Source of the DNA: Grammothele lineata
Lineage: Eukaryota > Basidiomycota > Agaricomycetes > Polyporales > Polyporaceae
Direction of reading: 5' to 3'
Assembly (NCBI GenBank): GCA_002150815.3
Contig: NDFF03000016.1
Coordinates: 1-64,000, forward strand
DNA length: 64,000 nt
Shown: piece by piece, positions 10,284 to 23,368 of the stretch
How positions within the stretch are numbered: the stretch's first letter is position 1
Layout of the letters: each line of letters begins with the position of its first letter
The notes under the pieces: generated by a model
What the model was told of the DNA's origin: nothing
Database searches by the model: none
What the model saw: only the letters and a program-made list of their open reading frames with translations
Position numbers and translations under genes: made by a program

Positions 10284-13200
10284 GCGAGTCGCACGCGCAG
10301 GGGCGTCGGAAGAAGCTTGAGACTCTCAGGGGAGGAAACGAGCGGGAGGCGGCCAAGGGCGAGCGATCCTGGCCGCGGCGTGGGCGGTAGCGGTCGCGGG
10401 AGAGGTCAACTTGGGTCGCTCTCAGCCAAGTCCCTCCTCCCGCCTGTAAATTGCGCGCGACCAGCCGATCCAGATCTCACCGCCCTTGTCCCCGCCCAAC
10501 ACCCATCGCGGGGTCGCCATGAGCCCGAGCCCGCGCAACCAGCGCACCCACCGTTCTCCCTTTCCTCCCTGCGCCCGCCCCGCACGGGCAGCAGCGGCAC
10601 TCGAGAGGACGACGGCGCGGGCACACGTCGACCATCCAGATAATTATTCCTCAGCGACCACGGGAGCAGTCCGCCCTGACATGCCATATCCGGACGGTTC
10701 TCCGGCGCGGCGGACGGCGGACGGCGCCCCGGCCGTTCCCCGCGGCCCCTGTCTCGCGCTGCTTCCCAGTGCGTCTGCACATCATGCTCTCTGTCACGTC
10801 CCGGGCAATGTGCGCTGCCCGCCCTGAGTCTGACGTCGACGTCCGACGCGCCCGACATACGCGGCTCAGATTCAGAACGATTCAAGCCAGTTTGCGCAGG
10901 ACACGCCCGATCGTGGACTGGCCTCGATCACCCGATGGTGGCGACGAATAGCCGGGTTCAGCACTAACGACTCTCAACGCTCCATCCTCTCTCTCGCGTA
11001 CGTCGCTGCCTGCTCGACTTGTCAATCCTCCTCCTCGGGATAGCCAGCGTCTGCCACTCAGACGTCCGCCGCATGCCCCTGTCCATCCAACTGAGCCGCA
11101 GACGCAACAACCCCCGTCTTCGCCTTCGTCTTCGCACGGGAAGCCCCGCCGGCCCGTCTCGGCCCCCTCTTCGACTCTCGACTCTCGCCACCGCCCCCAG
11201 GCCTCCGAGTCCGCGTCTCTGATCTTCCTCGGCCCCCGGCGGCGGCGAGCGGCGGCCTCTCCCTAACGTTGCGCCTGCACATGGCCGCCTTCGCTGGAAA
11301 ACTCTACTCGGGCAGCCGGCTGATCCCGAAGGGCCTCATACCCCGCGCACCCTCCTCCGCGCAGCCCTGATCACGAGCTCGTCCGTAGCGTCCGTGCAGC
11401 GGACTCGGAAAGTCGAACAGCTTTGCGGCGTCGAGGACCGTCCGACGCGTCTGATCATCGTCGTCCCCGTCAAATCAGACCTCGCAATTCGACTGATCAT
11501 CCTCGCATCAGGCACCCATGGTGTCTGACCGAGTCTTGCCTCAGACCGCTCCCCGACGCGCGTCACTACGCGGTGGCGTGCGTTATCATATGTACGCACA
11601 CATACACATGTACACGTCGACGTCTCCCTCAGCGGCAACCCCGAGATCTGCGCACCGCCGCCTGCCGAGTCGCCGACGCGAGGATGCCCTCTCGCGGCTC
11701 GCCTCAGCCAGTGCCACGGCTCGGGCGTTCCCAGCATCAGACGCGGGAACACCGTACGCTCCCTCCTACAGAACGGGTCCATCACCGACCGTTCGCAGAG
11801 CCGCTTCTGCGCTCCCACGCGCGCCCTACCAAAGCCCCCGCATTGCGCACCCATCGTTGCGCAGAAGTGATGGCCCGCCGCGAAGTCTGATCACGCACGG
11901 CTGCTCACGTATACCCGCAGCGACCCTAGCTATGTGGTATAGGACCCCCGAGCGAGAGCGCGTCGTAAGTACTGCGCGAGTGCTTATCCAACGAGGAACT
12001 GTGCGTTGACTCTGGACGGGGCTGGGCTCTTCCGAGGTACGTGATACGTGTCTTCGACATGCAGATATGGCTCAACGGTCATAGGCAGAACTCTAACCAT
12101 CGTGCAGTCTATGACGACGTCATGGGCCCATCCCTCCAACGTCCCAACGTCCCAATCGCCCATTCCGGCGTTCCGGCGGGAGTGCCCGTGCGCTGCAAAA
12201 GTCGGATCCCCCTGTACGGTTCCTGGGCTTCTGCGGTCTTGACGCGCTGAGCGTCCGCTCTCTTGGGGAACCAGTCGAAGGAGGCCGAACTTCGAATGGG
12301 TTGCACACGCATATACGTCAACGGCCGCTTCCATCAAAACGCTATCATTGCGGTTCGTCCAGCGTGACCTGGTCATCGGGCCGGGAGCTGATAAACCTAT
12401 CGAGGAATTGTGGCCAAGTTGCCGACAACATGGGATGTGGTGTCCTTTCATCGTTCCTGTAGCCACGAACATTCATGAACGACAGGACCACCCGCTCTCA
12501 AGACGACTAGCCCTAATCCCGGACCACACACATACACACTCTCGCAACCGTAGCGCAAAGCACAGCGCACCCACTGATCCCGTCGCGATCACCCCAGATA
12601 CGTATATAGGAGAAGCAGCAACATCCGCATACCCGCGCACACCCGCGCGCACGTCCTAGCATTTAACCGCACTGCTCCTGATCAGCAACCTCTTCTCCAG
12701 CGTTCACGTTCACAGCCCCGGGCGCTCACAGCGATACTATGCCCGGGGTCAGCGTACCATGCAACATTCACCCGGTTTACCTCGCCCACCCCGCCGATCT
12801 TCCTTCTTTCCCCACGTTTCCGACACGAATGTTCCCTCGCAGATGATTTCCACGGCCCGTGTATTGCATGTACGATCTCGTCAGCTCCGAAGACGACGGA
12901 CGAGCCATGGCGTGTGGCAGCTGGAAGATTGTCAGTAACCCTCCCGGACACCGTCACGTCTATCTGGCGTTGCCGCTTCCGCGCGGTGCCCGCCTGCTGG
13001 TTACGCGTACACATGCATATACCAACTCCACGCGCTTCCTGTCTTTCAGGCTTCAAGTTGTATTTTCTCAATTGACTGCTCTCCTCCGCCGGCGCCGCCT
13101 CCCTGACGTTGACGTCTATGATGGAAAAAAAACGCCATCCCGTCCCGCAAAACGCGTATGGTCACGGTACCGGACCCAACCCGAAGTTTCCGGCGGCTGC

Positions 13201-15659
13201 GCGGCGCGGCGCAACTCCAAACCTCAAAGTCAAACTTCCGCCAGTCTGTCTCGCTTCCGGTCATTGACGTCTTTGCGTCATCCTCTTGCGCTAACGCGCC
13301 ATCGAACGCTCCGACGTCTGGTCCAAACGTCCGCAACACCCACAAATTCGAAAGGCTCGCTGAAGTTCGTGCCTTTCAAGTTTTTGCCTCCGAGTCGGGC
13401 ACAGCCACCCGCGCGGGGCGCCCTGTCGATCGCTATCAGCCTCATCATATGCATCATATTTCGCGACGATGAGTACCCAGCCGGCGTTTCGTTGAACGTT
13501 GAGCACTTGCAACGTGAGACGCTGACGAGCGGGTCCATCGAAGATGCGCGCTTCGCAGGGTGTTCCGTTGCATGCGATCGGTACGCGCCTGCCGCGGGTC
13601 ACTGGGTGAGGTCTAGATAGCGCGCGCGCTCTGAGTTGTTGTGGTCGACTCGCGTCGCCCGCGGACCTTCGATGGGGCCGCGCTCTCCAACATGAAGTCG
13701 ACCCGGTCCACCTCGTCGACGCTCAGCGCAGCGCGTCCCTCCATCGCGCACCCCTTGTCCTCGCCGCACCCCCGGCTGACAGCCCGCCCTCGCGCGCCTC
13801 ACGCGCGCTGCCAAGCGAGCGCGGCGGCGGCCCCGTCGACGCTTCTCGCTCCGTCTGGCCCCCCGGTGCCGCCGACCAACCGCCATCGGGCGTCCAACAT
13901 CATATACGCTTTACACGCTTTACACTTCTTTCTTTGATGGCTTCCGCTTGGCGGGACTGTACATTCGTCGCTAGCGAACATCGAAGATTCAAAGCTCAGC
14001 TTTGGACCTGGTTCGTCATCTTTTCCCTTTATAATAGTTGACTTTATGTGCTGGCACTGGTGGCTTCCGGGCGAAACGGCACTCGTTCGAACTTCGAGGT
14101 CGTTAGCCTGCTTCGGAAGGTACGCGCGCTGGCGGCTGCGTCATTCGGTCCGTAAGTAAGATCTCGGGAAGCCGGGGTGGTTGCGAGGGTCCCGTGCGGC
14201 GAAGCGCTGGCGCGGTCCGATGCGCGCGCAGAACTTCAAAACTTCCAGGTTGAAGTGTTGACGTTGAGGTCTGGACGCGCGGGAGATCGTCGGGGGGACG
14301 GGTGTGCTGGAATTTAGCGCTGTTTGCTAGCTTGTGAGAGGGAAAGAGTCGTGTAGCTCGACAGCCTCGAGTCCGCCCTTCAGACGGCAAGAAACACGAA
14401 TCATATGCCGAGGAGAAGCGCGCTAGACCGTGGCCACTTTCAAGATGAGATGATTTGGAGAGATGGAGGTTCTATCAGCAGCTGGATTCTATTCTTCTAA
14501 TATGTGGGTCCCCTTCCGGCAGTGGCCAACCGCCAAACTAGAGACGTAGTCAGTCCCGGCCTAGTAAATCAGTGAAGATTTGCCTTCAGTCGTTACTACG
14601 GATTCAAAGACCCCGCAATTGGTCCGACTTGACCCTAGTTGAGGGATGTAAATTCAAAATTGAGGCTCTCAAACTTTGTTGGCATGTGCCGTGTGGAAGG
14701 AGCTGCTAGCCTGCTAGACTTTCACGAGAGACGAATGAAGGAATAGCAGCCTTTCCTCCTTTTCGTTCGTCCTCCGCTTCCGCCCTAGCTATCGGCACAT
14801 GTACCGATCCTCCAGAGTCATCCAACGCGCCGATATTTCTCGATTGTCTCCCCACTCACCTCTCCGCGGTTTGTTTCTCCATTGTTTTTGGCTTCTTTCA
14901 ACGTCCGACCATGACTTTCCTTCTGTTTATTGGGGAATCTCGCTGACACCGACTTTCATTTCGCGCAAGAGGAAGTCAAGTCGGACGCCGAAAGAGCGGG
15001 ATCACGCCGGACAGATATTATCCTTGGAGCGGACCCCGTCTGTGGTAAGTAGTAAGTACGTGCTATTGGCACAAGGTAGTACTTAATAGTTATTGAAAAT
15101 ATATGAACCCGCCGCCCACGTTTTGCAGTGAAACGGAAAGATTGCAGCAGGTGACATGCGGCAATATGTACGTCTTGGCGTGGCTACGGGCAGTAATATT
15201 GTCCAACGCGCCAACGCGTCAAGTGACGGGACGAGGAGTATGATACGAGACAAGCGCCGGGGTTGATGAATTACCCTTAAATGGTAAGAGCGCCTTGTGC
15301 GCAGATTCAATCTCCGCTGTGGCTGAGAGGTCGCGTTCCCGAGGGCGATGACGACTGCGCGCTGCATGATGTTGACGAGGAACTTCGAGAAACACTGCTC
15401 GCAGCACGACCAACCTTAGCGCGCTCGCCGTTCGCTCAGAGCCATCATCCTTAGAGCGCACCGAGGTCTTAAGAAACCTTATCGACACGCTGCGGCACAG
15501 GCTAGTGTTTAGGGGCTGACCGCTTCGACACTCCGAGAAGCCAAGCTTGTGGACCCTTGGCAATCTCACCGCCTCTGCTGCGACGCATACTCGACCTGCT
15601 CTTTTAATTCCCCGCGCATAAGGCGTCTTTCGCAGAAACTTCTTCGAGACTTCCCGCCC
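10284..15659. other. 5.4-kb gene-poor stretch
   Basis: It lies between the divergent starts of the scaffold gene and the Zn(II)2Cys6 gene. Open frames on both strands overlap one another, are rich in Arg, Ser and Pro as expected of random GC-rich sequence, and have no domains or coherent intron sets. The longest, 12859-13620 plus, 253 codons, has no protein-like character. The sequence becomes more AT-rich after about 14,000, ahead of the transcription-factor gene. I see no RNA gene. Confidence 0.55.
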
Positions 15660-18600
15660 ATGTCCTCCGCAGAAGACGACGCTGTCCGACAGTCGAGTCA
15701 GGCTAAGAAAAAGCGCAGGTTGCAACGTGCTTGCGATTCTTGCAGGGTACGAAAACGTATGTCCTTCTTCTTGTGGGAGACTGTAAGGCACTGATATAGC
15801 TATTGGTTAGTCCGATGTGAGTAGTAGAACTTGTTGGACCGGCCGCGGCGACGGTTGTCGTCTGCCGTGCCCGCCGCCTAAGTGCTTACTACATTATCAG
15901 GTGACGGGATTAACGGCAACCGATGTACCCAATGCCAGACTCGTAACGAGGAGTGTACCTACGACCAAGCGTTGCAGGTGAAGTAAGATTATTTGTGAGG
16001 GCAACGTATACTCATTTTTCCATGGCAGAAGTCCACCTATCCTCGAAGGTACGTCAAGCGGTGCATCTCGAAACGAACTTCGTCTCGATTATTCGATTTA
16101 GTTACGTTGAGAATCTTGAAGAGCGTCTCGCACGCCTCGAGAAGCGAGTTGACGAGGTATACCTCCATGCCGATAGTGTATATCCGAGCTAACCCTCTTT
16201 CCTAGCTGCATCCGGAACCTCGTGATACTGAACTCGAGTGGCATGACGATAGCCCACATTCCCACGCCAGTTCGCCTTTCATCAGAGTGATAGATGGTCA
16301 CACACCTCCTAATATCGCTCTGCGAACCTCCCATAAGGACAGTAGAGACAAAGGACTTCCGTCTCCCGTCTCCCCCGACTATAGCGAAGGCCTCACCGAG
16401 GGCTTACGCAGGTTGTCCGTCGACGTTCCCCCGTACAGGTATCACGGCAAACACAGCACAGCCGTTCTCATGCGGGGTATCAAAGCCATGCAGGACCAGG
16501 TTTGCCAGTCCAGCAACGAACCGCCCCCGACTCTACGAGCAACACAGTATGCTCTGCCGCACGTAAGCCGGGAAGTCTAGTCGCGACTAATAGAGTCTCA
16601 TGTTTACTACCTACCAGTGGGTCAAAATCATTACTGAGAACAATATGCCTCCTTTCACGGACTTTCCCCCGGACGATCTTAGAGATTCCCTAGTAGAGCT
16701 ATTTTTCCGTCGAGTCAACGACCACATGCCCCTACTTCACGAGCCAGTCTTCAAGAAGTCGATCAGCTCGGGCTTGCACTTACACAACGGAGGATTTGGA
16801 GCGACACTGCTTCTAGTCTGTGCGAACGGAGCTCGCTACTCCGAAGATCCTCGAGTTCTCCCCAACGCGTACGAAGATTGCCCATTGGCCGGATGGCAGT
16901 GGTTCAAACAGGTTCAGTCTGTATACAAGATCTCGCTCGCGCCTGTACAATTGTATCAGCTCCAGACCTATGTGGTATGGCTTTTCCTCCACTTCGTTTT
17001 CTGGATTTGCTCTTATTATTGGCTCCGCGCAGTTGATAATCTACTTCCTACAAGGAACAAGTTATCCGCATGCGGTATTTCCCATAATGGGAATGGCTAT
17101 ACGTGCCGCTATTGACGTCGGGGCTCACCGCAAGCACATGTACAGCGCGACGCCCACAGTAGAGGAGGAGCTATGGAAGCGCGCTTTCTGGTAAGTTCAC
17201 TTATACCCGCTGCACTACGCGACCATTCAATATCTGAGGTCGACAGGATCCTGGTCATTTTGGACTGGCTTAGCGCGTATGGGCTCGGGAGGCCGATTTG
17301 CACACATGACGCGGAGTACGTGCCTTCTTTCCGTTATGATTCTGCAACTGACCCCGAAGTTAGCATTGACGTCAATCTCCCTGTCGAGTGCGATGATGAG
17401 CACTGGATCATATTAGACGGCAAACTGTCTCCTCGCCAACCTCCCGACAAGCCCTCAAAGATCACTGCGTTCAACCACCTCATCCGCCTCTGTCAGATAC
17501 TTTCACTCGCTCATCGAGAACTTGTTAGTATGCATGCGCTTGTTCTTGGTACAGAGCTCATAGCTCTGCTTTCGCAGTTATGTGTGAATGGCCCTCGATC
17601 ACAGTCCCCCTCTTCCGATCGAGAGTACAAGCTTCGTATAGTGACGGAGCTTGACTCCGCACTGAATAATTGGGCAGACACGCTTCCTGATCACCGTGAA
17701 TTTTTCTCGACCTTGTTCCTTCCGTACGCTGATGAAACCTCGCTCGTGTCGCGCAACCGTCGTCTATGTGGGCGGTATAGTCCGCTGGGACCCGAACCGT
17801 GAAGACGACTTCTTCCTGACGCAGTCTGCGACGTTGTTCGCTTACTTCCACAGCTTCCAGATTGCAGTTCATCGGCCATTCATCGCTTTAGGCGCAGCCT
17901 CGCAGTTCCCTTCGCTCGTTATCTGTACGAACGCAGCTCGGGCCTGCATTCAAGTTGTGGATGTTCTCTATAGCCGTACGGGGGTCATTCCGTTTAGACA
18001 GATCGTATGTCATAACCTTATTATCTCCTATACCCTTGTTGACTCCGTTGTTTGGCGCAGGGGGTCCTATTCGTAGCGGGCCTACTACTCATATTCAACA
18101 TCTGGAGCGAAAGGCGCGCGGCGCGTCCAATCAGCGGTATACAGCGCGAGCTCACGCTCGTGAAGAAGTGCCTCGCCATCATGCGTGCAGTACGTAACAA
18201 GTGCGTATACATTTCCTGTACAATCTCCGGGACCATGGGCCCCGCTCGTTGCTGACCATCACTTCTCGCACGGTGGCTTGTCTGCCGTTTCTGGGTTTCC
18301 AGGAATTACATTGCTGACCCTGCAAGGTATGCTTGCGTCGTGGCGCGCATTAAATCAGGCGCTCATTAGTGTCTACAGTAGTTGCAATATCCTCGAAGAC
18401 CTGATGGAAGGAGCGAATCCTTCCGTCCCAGCACGCCCAAGGGCACAGGACCAGCCGACGCCCTCGCCCATCCCTTCGGGATCCCACGGACCATTCTCCA
18501 TTCCTGTGAGCACGTCAACTGCCTACGCGCACGATGCAGGATCTTCTTGCAAGACACCCCCTGTTGTCGTACAGCTACCCCCGCCCGAGGACGCTGCGCC

Positions 18601-19038
18601 GTCCGCGATACCGAATATCGCAAGACATTATTTACCACAAAGACCTCCTAGCGCCGCACTACCAGACAATCCCCTACTGCATCGTATGGCGCCAGCGACC
18701 TTCGAGGATGCGAACGCGGTGGACTCCGGTATGGGCGATAGGTCCGTGCTCCAGTTCGGGCAAGAAGGTGCCTTCCCACAGCTCGCCTCAATGCCTGGAA
18801 CGGGCATAAGCGATGGGTCCACGCAGGCGGACATGAACGTAGAAGGTGGAGTTCCGGACTTCGCGTTCGTAGATGACATGATGGCGTGGTGGGCGACGGG
18901 GCAATCGCAGGTCTTTCATGGGTCGGTGTTCATGTTCTTACTGTCTCAAAGAAGTGTGGCTGACATGCACCTTCTAGATGGGACGATTGGAGCGGAATGT
19001 TCAATAATACGGGCGGTGGAGGCTATGGGAACGGCTAG
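15660..19038 (+). CDS. Zn(II)2Cys6 fungal transcription factor with fungal_trans regulatory domain
   Basis: It starts at MSSAEDDAV. The zinc cluster uses C25, C28, C35, C43, C46 and C53 (ACDSCRVRKLRCDG, then NRCTQCQTRNEECTY), followed by the usual linker and short coiled coil (YVENLEERLARLEKRVDE). The middle domain shows fungal_trans signatures: LVELFFRRVNDHMPLLHEP, DVGAHRKHM, FWILVILDWLSAYGLGRP, NLPVECDDEHW and LPDHLRWDP. Early exons are 15660-15756, 15811-15816, 15901-15977, 16029-16048, 16102-16156, 16206-16562, 16618-16974, 17033-17190, 17247-17315, 17364- (probable further 54-nt intron near 17525). The last exon reads WDDWSGMFNN and stops at 19036-19038 after a short intron near 18922-18980. 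Exons between 18004 and 18650 are less certain. It binds DNA in the nucleus; the target pathway cannot be told from sequence. Confidence 0.9.
15811..15816 (+). other. 6-nt micro-exon within the zinc-cluster codons
   Basis: The six bases TCCGAT lie between GTATGT...GGTTAG (15757-15810) and GTGAGT...TATCAG (15817-15900). Spliced, they give codons CTC CGA TGT, supplying Leu, Arg and the third zinc-binding Cys of the CxxCxRKLRCD motif. Skipping or retention of either intron destroys the zinc cluster. Confidence 0.85.
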
Positions 19039-19827
19039 TCAGCGATCCTTCTACTTTCGAAACCGACTGAGAAGCAGCGCATCTAGGGGATATGTACAGC
19101 AGGATCACGAGAAGTATTTCAATTAATGTAGTCGAGAATGGCCCAGGACACTGATTTATGGGACACCTCTTCTTCGGCTCTGTCGACGTCTAGGGTGTAG
19201 TCCAAACAAACCTCTGCTGGTCTGGCTCCCCTAGGCTTGGCTCTGTCGCTTTCCTCGACTATCGCGATCTACCTACACGTAGCGCGCGCCGTTCCCCAGA
19301 CTCAAAGTTCGTGGCTCCGAGATAGGGAAGGAGAAGCGTCGAATTGAACAAGGGCGCCACAGGAGGCTGGCTCGTGCATCGGGCGCGTTTTTTACCAGTT
19401 CACAATTAGCGCCATAGCATGCGTCGTCTGCCTCACAACCCAACTCTCGGGTTTCAATTATTTCATCCTCCTGACTCTCTCCGTCTGCCATCCGCCACGT
19501 ATGTATGACATGAGGAAGTTTCTTAAAAAAATGCGGCATGTCTGAGATATGAGCAAGAGCCTATGAGAGCGGGTGAGAGCGAGAGAAAGAGCCCCAACGC
19601 CGTTCATGCCAGTGCGCTAACTTCAACACCGGCAGTCGTGCGGGTTCAACAGCACTCCCGCTCGCCCGCTCTCACCACCCCTCATTCGCGAAACACAACA
19701 ATGAGGACCGCATGAAGCAGACACACCAGAAACTTTATTCCGAACACATTAGGTCTAGAGTACCGATGATCCCAGTGGAGAAGGAGAGAATACGTTACTA
19801 ATAAATACACAAAAACCGGCAAGTCTA
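19039..19827. other. Convergent 3' intergenic region
   Basis: It separates two genes transcribed toward each other (the transcription factor and the FunK1 kinase). A short imperfect inverted pair, GGTGAGAGCG-type at about 19574 and its complement at about 19660, is present about 100 bases apart. It is too weak to call a transposon. No gene is seen. Confidence 0.6.
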
Positions 19828-22800
19828 TCAATTAGGTCGTGCTTTCCGCCTTGGACGAAGGAGCCGCCGTGGAGGGGTTGATGGGGCCACTTCAGGGCCA
19901 ACCGGCTCTGATTGGTACGCAGGGCCCGCGTGGGCGACCTTCCGCCGCTTCCGCCGCGTGATTTCAGCCTTGTCGGCCTCGCTGTCTTCGACAATCTGCG
20001 CACGCACAGTAGGGCCTACTTCGCGCTTCGAGTTCCAACCAGAGGGGACGCGGTCCCTGACCTCGTTCAGATGCTCCGGCCAGGCGTCGTCTGAGTAGTA
20101 GGCAGCCCATAGCGCCTGGAGCGTTGCAGTATGAGAATGAACCTTCTCTGCGAGCACAATGTCGTCCTTTGTTGGAGGAGGGGCAGGCTTCTCTTCGCCG
20201 TCGTCGTCTATCGGCACAGGCTCCTTTGCGAAAGGGTTTTGTGCCTGGCCGAGACGCCTGAACATTAGCCTCGGGACAGCACCGGGTGGGGGCTTGGACG
20301 TCGTAGGGGGTGGAGGGAGCTTGAGCCTGTCGACGGACGCTTTCAGCCTCTTCTTCTTCTCTTGGAGCGCATTGTAGTCTTCGATGCGGTAATGGGCGTG
20401 GAAGCGGCGAAGGAAACGAGTGATGAGCACGTCGAGGGGTCCACCGAAACGGATGCTGACACCAGAGCCTTCGCTGACAACGAGCTTGCCGGTGGCACGC
20501 ATGGCGGACTGCTTGCGGCTCCCGCAGATGTACTGGCCGTTCTCGAATGAGTACGTATCGAAATGGTCCTCAAGCCAGTTGCCAACATCCGTGATGTTCG
20601 ACCGAAGGTAGCGGACGGCGTAGTAGATGAGAACCCAAAAGAACGACTCTAGTTCTTCAGGGATACCGACGACTTTCGTGCTGTTGAGCAGAATAGCGAC
20701 CGCCATAAACTGCCAGGTACCCTGAAGACAAAATTTAGTCGTTTTATGATGAGGAGTAAAGACGGATTCGGCTTACTGTGCGCTCTGGTTGACGTCTTCG
20801 TTTGAAGGGGCGATGCTCGTGCATGGGCTTGGAAAGCTCCCAGTCTGCAAGGAGCCCCGTCCACTTTACAGCATTGAATGACGTTTCCGGGTCATGGATC
20901 ACCTTGGGAAAGATAAGAATATTTCCACCGCTGACGTCACGGTGTATAATCTTGACTCGGGCCACTGCTTCAGAGTGCGCTGGACGGGAAACGGCATCAG
21001 CACCCCACAACAAGAGGAAGAACAACATGGCTCACCAAAGACACAATCAAAGATGATTGACATGAGCTGGTGACCGGACTTGAACTCGGTCAGCGGCAAT
21101 GCAACCTCTGAAACGACCATGCGGTAGTGTGTCTGGTTTCGCAACGGGCACTTCTCGTGTTGCTCATCGTGCTGAGGTTCACCTCGAGGCTTTCCTGACT
21201 CCTCATTGTCCCCACAATCTTGCTCGTCACAATCTTCATCATCCCCCTCCACGGTGGTACCACATACTCCAGCACCTGCGTTGGCTTGGTCTGGTATCTC
21301 CTCGCCTTCATCATCCTCATCTCGCTTTCTCTTTGAGCTTCCGGGAGATGTGTCGGGCTCCTCCAGGGGTTCGACACTGGGCTCGAGCGGTTCGATCGGT
21401 TGCCTGTGCTCCCAGAGGAAGGGCGACAAAGTATGCTGGTCCGGTATGTCGCCGTGACAGACGAGAGTGGGGACGTTCGGAACACCAGCGTCGTTGAGTT
21501 TCTTGAGTACGCTCCCTTCCTGCTCGATTCCGGGGTAGTCGGCTCTCCAGGCGTCCTTCAGCCATACGAACTCGCCGGTGGCGCAGTCAAGCGCGATAAA
21601 CCCCTTCGTCCCCCGCGTCGCCATACCCTTTTCACAGAAAGATGGCTTGCAAACCAGGAAGGAGCGCATTTTTCCATTGGCGCTCGGGACCTTGAGACGA
21701 TAGCGATCCCATCCGGGTACGAGGGAGTTTCTGAAATGGGTGCGGACATACGCAAAGACCGGCAGATCAGTCAAGTCACCGGTAGAAAGGACAGTAAATT
21801 CGGCATGATCAGCGTCGGTCTTGTCCGGCTCAGCAGCCCAGTCCATGCGCTTGTACAAGATGGAGTCGGGATCAAGGCGTTCCGCCGTTGGATCAAAGCC
21901 GAGCTGCTCTGGACTGAGACAAGAGAGGCGCCAGAGTATGTCGCAGGTGAGTCGCCACTCCACGTAGTAGTCTATTGCGTCAGACACTACAGTCCCGGAG
22001 CGGTCCCAGCGCACGAGGCGGAAGCAGCGCCCGATGACGATGATCATGAGGAGATGGAGCCGATGTTGAATATGGAAGAGGAGCTCGGCGTATGTGAGGC
22101 TTTGTCCGCGAACCTTAGTCCGCCATTCTTGCAAAGCATCATCGACGGTAGTCCCTTTCCCATCGGTGAACGGGTCGTTCCGAGGGGAGTGCGCCTTGAA
22201 CTCGACAGCGACAACTTGATCAGGCCAATGTGGTCGGCCGTCTTTGGGTACGTTATTTGCAGGAAAGAAAGCTGAGTCGATCTTCTGCTGGGTGGCATCA
22301 ACTTGAGAGGGATCGGGACGTCTCTCAGACAGAGCCAGTTGCAAGCCTGGCGCGAGATTGTGTTTGTTTATGGCATCCGCCTACAGTACGGTCAGACGAG
22401 TTTTCAGGGATTAGAAAGAAAATCGAAGATGTAACGTACGAAACGCTTCGAGACCTGAGCTTCGGACAGCCTACACTTCGTGGGACCATTTGCGTTCTTG
22501 AGACTTTGGAAAGGATTTCGCTTGATCCTTGGTTTCCTCGAGGTGTCGGCAGGAGGAGGAAGAATTGTATCGAATAGAAGCTGGTTGTCCACAGAGAAGG
22601 CCTTGTTGGCCATGTCTTCAGCCTTTCTAGCACGTACTCCTTTTAGACGAGCACGCTCGGGTTCGCCGGCGAGTGACTTGCCGTGGACGAAGTTGTGGTC
22701 GCGTTTTGCGGGGGTATCTTCCGGAGGAGCCGAGGAGTCCCTTAGAGAAGCAGAAGAGTCTGACGAATCTGAGCGATGTTGAGAGTCAGATGAGTGAGAG

Positions 22801-22943
22801 CAGGCCGACGAGGGCGGGTGGTCAGGAGGGTTGGTGTGGTGGTGTTGAGGTTCAACGGACGGGTGGTCGTGAAGCGGAGAAAGATCAGGGGTGCGTAGGT
22901 CGTCGGATATCTGGTTGAGAAGATGAGTTGAGTCGTCAGACAT
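19828..22943 (-). CDS. FunK1-type protein kinase (fungal-specific protein-kinase-like family)
   Basis: The start is ATG at 22943 (MSDDSTHLLNQ); the stop is at 19828. A Ser/Pro-rich, low-complexity N-terminus is followed by VVAVEFKAHSPRNDPF and a long kinase-like body. The catalytic loop reads IHRDVSGGNILIF (about 20,910-20,960), the DFG position is replaced by LLADWELS, and RTGTWQFMAVAIL follows across an intron; HRDxSxGNI plus DW and GTWQFM are marks of the FunK1 family. An acidic insert (DEDDEGEE and beyond) separates the lobes. The basic C-terminal tail (RRKRRKVAH, then RRLLRPRRKARPN) may be a nuclear signal. At least three introns are visible. FunK1 genes are strongly expanded in Agaricomycetes and their substrates are largely unknown. 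It is divergent from the F-box gene, 425 bp away. Confidence 0.88.
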
Positions 22944-23368
22944 GGTGCCAAAGGCGATGGAAAGAGAAACGACCGACCAAATGAAGTCCTTTTTAGCTTT
23001 TATACAGGAGATGCGGAGCCGGTCAGAGTGGCCAGGCCAATGCGCGCAACGGAGCTACAATGAGGTTGTGAGCAAATCAGTCGGAAAATGGACGAGAACA
23101 ATAGGCTACCTGGTAAAAGAGGCAGGAAGTTGTTTGAAGCAATTTGAAGCAGTGAATGCCCGCGCAATATTCGGTGGTCAATGTTCAACTTGTGGCCGTT
23201 AAGCGCCGAGCGCCTGTGCGCTTGTATGGCTCTTCCCTCATCGGAGATTGAACGTAGTGCTGACAAATCAATTCCGCGGACACTTCCGACAAGTTCAACT
23301 GTTCCACGGTCTTCATCGTCGACTGCTCTTTCTACGTCATCACCAGCATCGGGATCTTGCAGTGGATT
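22944..23368. promoter_or_regulatory. Shared divergent promoter region of the FunK1 and F-box genes
   Basis: It is 425 bases between two head-to-head start codons. No classical TATA box or recognised operator is evident. An AT-richer patch lies around 22,985-23,005. Co-regulation is only an inference from geometry. Confidence 0.5.

Noticed and set aside
12859..13620. 253-codon plus-strand open frame as a gene
   Set aside because: No domain, no splice partner, random-looking Arg/Ser/Pro composition and overlapping frames of similar quality on the other strand.
14540..14625. Possible tRNA because of a GATTCAAAGACC-like stretch
   Set aside because: The sequence does not fold into a cloverleaf with matching acceptor and anticodon stems.
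19563..19677. Inverted repeat as a second MITE
   Set aside because: The matching arms are only about 14 bases and imperfect, with no target duplication that I can identify.
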